From NCBI GenBank assembly GCA_023247815.1, contig JAHFFS010000093.1:1-6223 (forward strand): 6,223 nt of DNA, written 5' to 3'. The stretch comes from Candidatus Omnitrophota bacterium (lineage in GTDB: Bacteria > Omnitrophota > Gorgyraeia > Zapsychrales > JANLHA01). The stretch's first letter is position 1. Every line of letters starts with the position of its first letter. The notes below the pieces were generated by a model that saw only the letters and a list, made by a program, of their open reading frames with translations, did no database searches and was not told where the DNA came from. The position numbers and the translations under genes are program-made. Shown piece after piece: positions 1-4,406 of the stretch.

Positions 1-1
1 A

Positions 2-442
2 GAAGCAGCGTTAAAGAAAATTCTCGATGGTACGATCAAGAAGGGTCAAGTCATTGTGATCCGTTTTGAAGGACCCAAAGGCGGTCCAGGGATGAGGGAG
101 ATGTTGTCACCGACTTCTGCGGTCATGGGTAAGGGTTTGGGTAAAGATGTGGCATTGATTACCGACGGGCGCTTTTCTGGTGGCAGCCATGGGTTTGTGG
201 TTGGACATATCACTCCAGAAGCTTATTGCGGCGGACCATTGGCGGTTGTTAAGAATGGTGATGAGATCACCATCGATACTGTTAAACGCGAAATCACTTT
301 GAACGTTGCTAAAAATGAAATCGCCAAACGTTTAAAAATCTTTAAGGCCCCTAAGCCGCGCTATGAACGCGGTGTATTGGCAAAGTATTTGAAATCAGTC
401 ACCTGCGCCTCAGAGGGTGCGGTGACCGACAAGTCATTCTGA
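2..442 (+). CDS. ilvD: dihydroxy-acid dehydratase, C-terminal part (5' end outside window)
   Basis: This is the last 146 residues of IlvD, the Fe-S dehydratase that converts 2,3-dihydroxy-isovalerate and 2,3-dihydroxy-3-methylvalerate to the 2-keto acids of valine and isoleucine synthesis in the cytoplasm. The reading frame is open from base 2. Family blocks are nearly intact: IRFEGPKGGPGMREMLSPTS, then ALITDGRFSGGSHGFVVGHI, then GGPLAVVKNGDEITID, and the terminal RGVLAKY...ASEGAVTD. By family knowledge the serine of the RFSGG block is the catalytic base and lies at the active site. The frame ends normally with TGA at 440-442. The in-frame GTG at 56 is internal to the gene and is not a start. 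The TGA sits inside a perfect hairpin (436-458), and aroC follows 38 bases downstream. Nothing suggests damage; the gene is simply cut by the window edge. Confidence 0.97.
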   Translation, partial: EAALKKILDGTIKKGQVIVIRFEGPKGGPGMREMLSPTSAVMGKGLGKDVALITDGRFSGGSHGFVVGHITPEAYCGGPLAVVKNGDEITIDTVKREITLNVAKNEIAKRLKIFKAPKPRYERGVLAKYLKSVTCASEGAVTDKSF

Positions 443-458
443 CCTCGCAGGTCAGAAT
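436..458 (+). other. perfect 10-bp hairpin spanning the ilvD stop codon
   Basis: ATTCTGACCT (436-445) pairs without mismatch with AGGTCAGAAT (449-458) around a CGC triloop. The ilvD stop codon is in the 5' arm. There is no run of T after it (the sequence continues TAAGGGTAAAGG), so it is not a standard intrinsic terminator. It could slow 3'-exonucleases on ilvD mRNA, weaken read-through into aroC, or act with Rho. The structure is visible directly; its role is inference. Confidence 0.6.
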
Positions 459-480
459 TAAGGGTAAAGGAGAGTTTAAC

Positions 481-1545
481 ATGGCTGGAAATACCTTTGG
501 TGATGTTTTTCGTATAACAACGTTCGGTGAGAGTCATGGCCCGGCCATTGGGGTTGTGATCGACGGTGTCCCGCCCAATTTGGCTTTGAGTGAAGAAGAT
601 ATTCAAAAAGATTTGGATCGAAGACGACCAGGTCAAAGCAAAATCACGACCCAACGCAAAGAAGTTGATCAAGTGGAAATCCTTTCCGGCGTCTTTGAAG
701 GAAAGACCACGGGTACGGCCCTGGCGATGCTCATCCGTAACGAGGACCAAAGACCAAATGATTATTCGAATATCAAAGATGTCTTTCGTCCTGGACATGC
801 GGATTACACGTTTTTGAGCAAATACGGGATCCGCGATTACCGTGGCGGTGGCAGATCTTCGGGCCGTGAAACGGCTTGTCGGGTGGCTGCGGGAGCAGTG
901 GCAAAAAAAATTCTCGATAGGGAAAAGGTTAAAATCATTGCCTATACGCTTAGTGTTGGTGATATTGTCGCGACTAAAAAAGATTTTTCAGTCATCGAAA
1001 AGAATTTGGTCCGTGCGCCCGATTTAGTCGCTGCTCAGAAAATGATTACGGCCATTGACCAGGCCCGCAAAGATTGCGATTCTTTGGGTGGTGTTGTTGA
1101 AGCGGTGATTCAAGGATGTCCGGTTGGTTTAGGCGACCCGGTGTTTGGTAAGCTCAACGCTAAGTTGGCATATGGTTTGATGTCGATTGGAACGATGCGC
1201 GGGATTGAATTCGGTAAAGGATTCGCAGCCACAAAAATGACAGGTTCGGCACATAATGACCCTTTTTTAGTCAAAAAGGGAAAGATTTCGGTCAAGAGCA
1301 ATCATGCCGGCGGCATGCTCGGCGGCATTTCAACCGGAGAAGAAATTATCTTAAGGGTTGCTGTTAAACCGCCGTCGTCGATTGCGCAGCTCCAAGAGAC
1401 GGTCACGACCGCTAAGAAAGCAACGAAAATCCAAGTGATTGGTCGACACGACCCTTGCATTTGTCCCCGGGTGGTTCCGGTGGTGGAGGCCATGATCGCG
1501 GTAACCTTGGTCGATTGTCTGCTCATCCAAAAAACCATTCAATAG
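481..1545 (+). CDS. aroC: chorismate synthase
   Basis: AroC uses reduced FMN to remove phosphate from 5-enolpyruvylshikimate-3-phosphate by anti-1,4-elimination, giving chorismate, the branch point to the aromatic amino acids, folate and quinones. The 354-residue length is typical of the family. Signature blocks are present in order: TTFGESHGPAIG near residues 13-24, DRRRPGQS near 46-53, FRPGHADYT at 102-110 with the active-site histidine at 106, GGGRSSGRETACRVAAGAVA at 122-141, and RHDPC at 322-326 followed by PRVVPVVEAM. The RHDPC form resembles proteobacterial rather than Firmicute or actinobacterial AroC. The ATG at 481 is supported by AAAGGAG (466-472) eight bases upstream. The gene lies 38 bases after ilvD and 7 bases before the SDR gene, so co-transcription is plausible. 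It looks intact and functional. Confidence 0.97.
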   Translation: MAGNTFGDVFRITTFGESHGPAIGVVIDGVPPNLALSEEDIQKDLDRRRPGQSKITTQRKEVDQVEILSGVFEGKTTGTALAMLIRNEDQRPNDYSNIKDVFRPGHADYTFLSKYGIRDYRGGGRSSGRETACRVAAGAVAKKILDREKVKIIAYTLSVGDIVATKKDFSVIEKNLVRAPDLVAAQKMITAIDQARKDCDSLGGVVEAVIQGCPVGLGDPVFGKLNAKLAYGLMSIGTMRGIEFGKGFAATKMTGSAHNDPFLVKKGKISVKSNHAGGMLGGISTGEEIILRVAVKPPSSIAQLQETVTTAKKATKIQVIGRHDPCICPRVVPVVEAMIAVTLVDCLLIQKTIQ

Positions 1546-1552
1546 ATCAAAA

Positions 1553-2425
1553 ATGTCCAACGATTCTTCCAAGATTGTTTTGATTACGGGCTGCTCCAGC
1601 GGTTTTGGTTTGCAGATCGCTAGCCGTCTGGCTGCTAAAAAATACCGGGTCATCGCGACCATGCGCAATTTGAACAAAAAGGCGGCCTTGCTGGAAGAAG
1701 TGAAAAATCGTGGGGGCGAAGCCGATGTTCTTCACTTGAACGTCAGAGACAAGGATTCGATCAAAGATGCCTTTACGGAAATCGGAGCGAAGTACGGGTA
1801 CATCGACGTGTTGGTCAACAATGCGGGCTACGGGATGGGTGGTTTTTTTGAAGATCTGACTGATCAAGAGATCCGCGACCAGATGGAAACTAATTTTTTT
1901 GGTGTACAGAACGTGATCCGCGCTTTCCTACCCATGATGCGGCCTCGTCGACGAGGAAAGATCATCAACATTTCCAGTATGTCGGGATTAACAGCCTTGC
2001 CTTGCTCAGGCGCGTATAACGCCAGCAAATGGGCGTTGGAGGGTTTTTCAGAAAGTTTGCACAGCGAATTGAAATTTTTTGGGATTGATGTCTTGTTGAT
2101 TGAGCCGGGGATTTATCGAACAAAAATATTTTACGAAAATTCGCAATATGCTAAGAATTTTTACAATGAAGAAAGTCCTTATTTCCAACTTTCCAAACAA
2201 TTTGAAAAGAAGAAGCGGGCTTTGGTCGATGATTGCCACAAGGACGTTGAAGACATTGCCGCTTTGGTCGAGAAATTGATTGAATCTGTCAACCCGCCGT
2301 TTCGCAATATCCCTGACATCGAAAGCCGAATTCATTATTGCGTCAGAAAAATCCTGCCGTTTCATCTCTATTCCGCACTCGTTAGGAAGGCGATCTTTAA
2401 CGGGCTGCGACCACCTAAGCATTAA
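1553..2425 (+). CDS. classical short-chain dehydrogenase/reductase (SDR)
   Basis: This is a 290-residue NAD(P)-dependent oxidoreductase with a Rossmann fold; the substrate is unknown. Classical SDR motifs are visible: cofactor loop TGCSSGFG at residues 12-19, Arg38 at the end of strand 2 (often a sign of NADP(H) preference), NNAGYG at 89-94, and structural Asn114. The catalytic Ser142, Tyr155 and Lys159 sit in ISSMSG and YNASK, followed by EPGIYRT at 184-190. The C-terminal extension after about residue 195 recalls the 17-beta-hydroxysteroid dehydrogenase-like SDR subgroup, but that does not define a substrate. ATG 1553 is the earliest in-frame start found. It lies seven bases after the aroC stop and has no recognisable Shine-Dalgarno sequence, so translation probably depends on coupling to aroC. 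Its stop overlaps the stop of the convergent hydrolase gene. A role in aromatic metabolism is not indicated. Confidence 0.93.
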   Translation: MSNDSSKIVLITGCSSGFGLQIASRLAAKKYRVIATMRNLNKKAALLEEVKNRGGEADVLHLNVRDKDSIKDAFTEIGAKYGYIDVLVNNAGYGMGGFFEDLTDQEIRDQMETNFFGVQNVIRAFLPMMRPRRRGKIINISSMSGLTALPCSGAYNASKWALEGFSESLHSELKFFGIDVLLIEPGIYRTKIFYENSQYAKNFYNEESPYFQLSKQFEKKKRALVDDCHKDVEDIAALVEKLIESVNPPFRNIPDIESRIHYCVRKILPFHLYSALVRKAIFNGLRPPKH

Positions 2426-3072
2426 AAAATTCCCATACGTTGTTGGAGAAATTCTTCTTCGCTGGTGCAAGTGAGGTAGGGATTGGTGCGTTTTTGTTCG
2501 GCTAAAGTCGCGTAGGGTTTGGGGCCGTAATTATGCCCGGGGTAGATGATGGTTGAGTCGGGGAGTTTGGCGATGATATTGTAAAGGGTCTGGTACATTG
2601 TTTTGGCGTTGCCACCAGGCAAGTCGCAGCGTCCGCAGCCGTCGATAAACAGGGTGTCCCCGGCAATTAAGACCGCCTTATGTTTGAAACATTGGCAACC
2701 TGGGGTATGTCCAGGTGTCAGAATGCAATCAAAGGTGATGTTCCCGACTTTGAGCTGCTGTCCGTCTTCAACCAGTTTTAGGTTTTTGCATTTCGGCATG
2801 TAAAAGGGGGCTTCATGCTTGGAGATGTAAACCGGCACGTCGTGGGTGGAGAGCAGAGTCGCCAGACCATTGACGTGGTCAGGATGGCCATGGGTTAAAA
2901 AAATATTGGTGATTTGATAACCGCTTTTTTCTGCTTGTTTTCGCAAGTAATCAACGTCCCAGGCCGGGTCGACAACAGCAATTTCTTTGGTCACCGGGTC
3001 ACCGATGAAGTAAAGAAAATTGTTCAAAGGCCCCAGTTCCATTTGTTTTAAGATGATCTGATTTGTTGCCAT
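2422..3072 (-). CDS. metallo-beta-lactamase-fold hydrolase, glyoxalase II / persulfide dioxygenase-like
   Basis: This is a 216-residue soluble MBL-fold protein. Metal ligands are complete: HGHPDH at residues 61-66 (His61, His63, Asp65, His66), His122 in TPGHTPG, Asp139 in AGDTLF and His180 in YPGHNYG. The blocks GDTLFIDGCGRCDLPGG and the late KRTNPYL place it with the glyoxalase II / ETHE1-like branch rather than with beta-lactamases. It is shorter than classical hydroxyacylglutathione hydrolase (about 250 residues) and lacks that enzyme's C-terminal glutathione-binding helix region. Thioester or persulfide substrates are therefore possible, but none is proven. I chose ATG at 3072 over TTG at 3075 because AAGGA lies six bases before the ATG and too close to the TTG. 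A promoter lies just upstream (3100-3128). There is no signal peptide. The gene stands alone on the minus strand. Confidence 0.92.
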   Translation of the reverse strand: MATNQIILKQMELGPLNNFLYFIGDPVTKEIAVVDPAWDVDYLRKQAEKSGYQITNIFLTHGHPDHVNGLATLLSTHDVPVYISKHEAPFYMPKCKNLKLVEDGQQLKVGNITFDCILTPGHTPGCQCFKHKAVLIAGDTLFIDGCGRCDLPGGNAKTMYQTLYNIIAKLPDSTIIYPGHNYGPKPYATLAEQKRTNPYLTCTSEEEFLQQRMGIF

Positions 3073-3099
3073 CAAGATTCCTTTTGTTTGATGAACGAT

Positions 3100-3128
3100 A
3101 TTATAGAAAGGACGGATGGGGGGATCAA
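3100..3128 (-). promoter_or_regulatory. sigma70-type promoter of the MBL hydrolase gene
   Basis: Read on the minus strand, TTGATC (3128-3123) and TATAAT (3105-3100) are separated by exactly 17 bases. Transcription would start near 3093 and give a 5' leader of about 20 bases containing AAGGA before ATG 3072. The perfect -10 and ideal spacing make this convincing, although the -35 matches only four of six bases. It is divergent from the promoter at 3157-3185. Confidence 0.7.
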
Positions 3129-3156
3129 GGAGAAATTGACGATTCCTGTGCTAATG

Positions 3157-3185
3157 TTGACAAGTGAAACAAGTTGTATTATATT
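3157..3185 (+). promoter_or_regulatory. sigma70-type promoter of the leader and PAS-LuxR gene
   Basis: A perfect -35 TTGACA (3157-3162) is followed after 17 bases by TATATT (3180-3185, five of six consensus bases). The expected start is near 3191-3193, immediately before the first leader hairpin. A strong constitutive-looking promoter followed by a terminator fits control by antitermination rather than at initiation. No sigma-54 motif was seen. Confidence 0.75.
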
Positions 3186-3191
3186 TTAACT

Positions 3192-3288
3192 ATATAACGC
3201 AAGCATTGACGCTTAGTTAATCAACGAAGATTTTAGATTTGAAGCAATGAGGCTCAAATTTTCCTGGAGGGAGAATTTGGGCTTTTTT
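3192..3288 (+). promoter_or_regulatory. ANTAR-type dual-hexaloop antiterminator leader of the PAS-LuxR gene
   Basis: Hairpin P1: AAGC (3201-3204) and GCTT (3211-3214) enclose hexaloop ATTGAC, with an outer TAAC (3195-3198)/GTTA (3216-3219) pairing. Hairpin P2: the 5' arm 3235-3245 (with one bulged A) pairs with 3252-3261 around hexaloop AATGAG (3246-3251). Both loops have A at position 1 and G at position 4, the hallmark of RNAs bound by ANTAR-domain antiterminators such as NasR and NasT. The 3' arm of P2 is the 5' arm of the terminator at 3252-3288, so P2 and the terminator exclude each other. The second leader in this window (4207-4307) repeats this plan, which supports it by covariation. 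Inference: bound ANTAR protein stabilises P2 and permits read-through into the regulator gene. The ANTAR protein itself is not encoded here. Confidence 0.82.
3252..3288 (+). terminator. intrinsic terminator (attenuator) upstream of the PAS-LuxR gene
   Basis: A 14-bp stem, including three G-T wobbles, is formed by 3252-3265 and 3269-3282 around the triloop GGA, and is followed directly by six T (3283-3288). It lies before the start codon at 3305 and after the promoter at 3157-3185, so it acts as a conditional terminator of that transcript. Its 5' arm overlaps the 3' arm of hexaloop hairpin P2. Confidence 0.88.
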
Positions 3289-3304
3289 ATTTTGGGAGAC
3301 GGGC

Positions 3305-4138
3305 ATGCGGGAGTTTCATCAGAAATTGTTGAGAAACGACGAATATCTGATGGATTTTTTCGAGCACGCGCCGGTCGGCTTTCATTCTTTCGGACCGGAC
3401 CAGAGGATCATCGATATCAATCAAACTGAGCTGGATATGATCGGATACGAGCGAACTGAGATCGTTGGCAAAAAGCGTTGGTCGGATTTGATTGTCGCGG
3501 CGCAAATCAAGCGTTTTCATAAACATTGGCGGGACATCAATAAAATCGGATTTGTTAAAAATTTGTCTTACACACTTAAAGCCAAGGACGGAAATTTGGT
3601 CGAGGTACTGTTGAACGCCAGTGCCCGATATCGTGAAGACGGTAAGTTGTTGAATACCCGCGGCAGTGTTCTCGATGTGACAAAGATGCGCAAGATGCAG
3701 AAGCGTTTGAAAGAGCAAAGGGATGTTTTAAAGAAAAATTATGGTATTGTCAAAAGGCTGAGCCGAGAATTTGAACAGAAGCACGAAGAAATTAAGAGCT
3801 GTGTTGTGAGCAATTTAGAAATGTTTGTTTTGCCGTTGTTGAGCAAGTTGAAACGTCGAGGTGACCGGCTTGATATGAAGACGATTGAGTTGTTAGAAAC
3901 CAATTTGCGGCACCTGCCGGAGCGGTTCGGCAGTAAAATCATTGATAATAAATGGCAGCTTTCATCACGAGAAATCGATATTTGTCATTTGATCAAAAAT
4001 GGTTTGACCACAAAGGAAATCGCTGATTTTTTGTGCACGTCGGTCAGGACGGTCGATAATCATCGGAATCATATCAGAAAAAAGTTGGGGATTTCTCTTC
4101 GCGAGGTTGATTTGAGCAAATATTTGCAGGCGTTATAG
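3305..4138 (+). CDS. PAS domain / LuxR-type HTH transcriptional regulator
   Basis: This is a 277-residue cytoplasmic DNA-binding regulator. A PAS sensor domain spans about residues 15-125 (HAPVGFHSFGPDQRIIDINQ near its start, GSVLDVTKMR at its end). It is followed by a charged, probably coiled-coil linker (about 126-165), a helical middle segment (about 165-212, with SNLEMFVLPLLSKLKRRG), and a C-terminal LuxR/FixJ-type helix-turn-helix at about 218-265 (LSSREIDICHLIKNGLTTKE, then SVRTVDNHRNHIRKKLGI). There is no receiver domain, histidine kinase, transmembrane segment or ANTAR domain. It may therefore sense a ligand directly through PAS, but I cannot name the ligand. The start at 3305 has GGGAG six bases upstream, just after the T-tract of a conditional terminator. 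Placement beside nirB with a matching antitermination leader suggests a role in nitrogen metabolism (inference). No intrinsic terminator follows the gene; the nirB promoter begins 35 bases after its stop. Confidence 0.9.
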   Translation: MREFHQKLLRNDEYLMDFFEHAPVGFHSFGPDQRIIDINQTELDMIGYERTEIVGKKRWSDLIVAAQIKRFHKHWRDINKIGFVKNLSYTLKAKDGNLVEVLLNASARYREDGKLLNTRGSVLDVTKMRKMQKRLKEQRDVLKKNYGIVKRLSREFEQKHEEIKSCVVSNLEMFVLPLLSKLKRRGDRLDMKTIELLETNLRHLPERFGSKIIDNKWQLSSREIDICHLIKNGLTTKEIADFLCTSVRTVDNHRNHIRKKLGISLREVDLSKYLQAL

Positions 4139-4172
4139 ATGGATCATGGGTCGATACCTAAAAAAATGAGTA

Positions 4173-4200
4173 TTGACCTTTGCGAATGTTCGTATATAGT
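4173..4200 (+). promoter_or_regulatory. sigma70-type promoter of the nirB leader
   Basis: TTGACC (4173-4178) and TATAGT (4195-4200) are 16 bases apart, each one mismatch from consensus. An overlapping TATATA at 4193-4198 would give a poor 14-base spacer. The start would be near 4206-4208, about 10 bases before leader hairpin P1, closely matching the layout of the promoter at 3157-3185. nirB could also receive read-through from the PAS-LuxR gene. Confidence 0.65.
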
Positions 4201-4206
4201 TGAAAT

Positions 4207-4307
4207 AGAGTTAATAACAGCAGCGTTGCTGGATAGAAGTTTCGAAGCAGAAAGCAATTGGACAATGAGGCCCAATTAACCCGAAGGTCGGGATAATTGG
4301 GTTTTTT
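4207..4307 (+). promoter_or_regulatory. ANTAR-type dual-hexaloop antiterminator leader of nirB
   Basis: Hairpin P1: CAGC (4218-4221) and GCTG (4228-4231) enclose hexaloop AGCGTT. Hairpin P2: AATTGGAC (4256-4263) pairs with GCCCAATT (4270-4277), with one A-C mismatch, around hexaloop AATGAG (4264-4269). Both loops have A1 and G4, as in ANTAR-bound leaders of nitrate and nitrite assimilation operons. The P2 3' arm forms the 5' arm of the terminator at 4271-4307. Loop-to-loop distance is 36 bases, against 35 in the leader at 3192-3288. P2 stem bases differ between the two leaders while pairing is kept, which is covariation support. Established knowledge: NasR in Klebsiella and NasT in Azotobacter use this mechanism on nitrate/nitrite genes. 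Inference: nirB read-through here depends on such a protein encoded elsewhere. Confidence 0.85.
4271..4307 (+). terminator. first intrinsic terminator (attenuator) in the nirB leader
   Basis: CCCAATTA (4271-4278) pairs with TAATTGGG (4294-4301), and CCCGA (4280-4284) with TCGGG (4288-4292). There is one A-A mismatch between the two helices and an AGG triloop. Six T (4302-4307) follow directly. It lies 99 bases before nirB and downstream of the nirB promoter, so it must be bypassed for nirB expression. It also blocks read-through from the PAS-LuxR gene. Confidence 0.92.
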
Positions 4308-4325
4308 ATTGGCATTGTCCTTCGT

Positions 4326-4340
4326 GGGCATTGATGTCCC
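4326..4340 (+). promoter_or_regulatory. third hexaloop-like hairpin in the nirB leader
   Basis: GGGC (4326-4329) pairs with GTCC (4336-4339) through C-G, G-T, G-C and G-C around hexaloop ATTGAT, again with A1 and G4. An alternative register uses CCC at 4338-4340. The 3' arm overlaps the 5' arm of the terminator at 4337-4376, as P2 does in the upstream leader. The stem is short and no P1 partner at the usual distance is visible, so this is tentative. Confidence 0.4.
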
Positions 4341-4376
4341 GGAATCGTTTAGCATTTTGACGATCTGGGATTTTTT
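4337..4376 (+). terminator. second intrinsic terminator in the nirB leader
   Basis: TCCCGG (4337-4342) pairs with CTGGGA (4365-4370, one G-T wobble), and ATCGT (4344-4348) with ACGAT (4360-4364), with A4343 bulged and an 11-base loop. Six T follow (4371-4376). It ends 30 bases before the nirB start. Two terminators in series between promoter and gene imply very tight or two-step control. It is weaker than the first because of its larger loop and bulge. Confidence 0.68.
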
Positions 4377-4406
4377 ATTGAAAGCGGCAAGTTAAGGAGA
4401 AAGGTC

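Noticed and set aside
361..798. 145-residue minus-strand open frame over the ilvD end and aroC start
   Set aside because: It lies opposite two well-supported genes, shows no recognisable domain and is a shadow frame.
3247..3429. 60-residue + strand frame starting at ATG 3247
   Set aside because: Its start lies inside the hexaloop and terminator structure, and most of the frame overlaps the PAS-LuxR gene in another frame. It has no ribosome binding site; the frame at 3305 has one and encodes clear domains.
3305..4138. PAS-LuxR protein as the ANTAR antiterminator that binds the leaders
   Set aside because: Its C-terminus is a LuxR/FixJ DNA-binding helix-turn-helix (LSSRE...TTKEIA...TVDNHRNHIRKKLG), not an ANTAR three-helix RNA-binding domain.
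4147..4160. Possible terminator after the PAS-LuxR gene
   Set aside because: The stem is only about five pairs and is followed by A residues, not T, so it cannot act as an intrinsic terminator on the + strand.
4290..4325. A P1 partner for the third hexaloop hairpin of the nirB leader
   Set aside because: I searched for a stem with an A1/G4 hexaloop at the expected distance; CATTGT/ATTGTC near 4313 lacks adequate flanking pairs, so no full second dual-hexaloop unit is claimed.
4158..4355. 65-residue minus-strand frame over the nirB leader
   Set aside because: It is antisense to a structured leader with a promoter and terminators; the translation shows no domain.
4139..4406. Sigma-54 promoter for nirB, as often seen in nitrogen genes
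   Set aside because: No TGGCAC-N5-TTGC-like element was found; the sigma70-type elements at 4173-4200 fit better.
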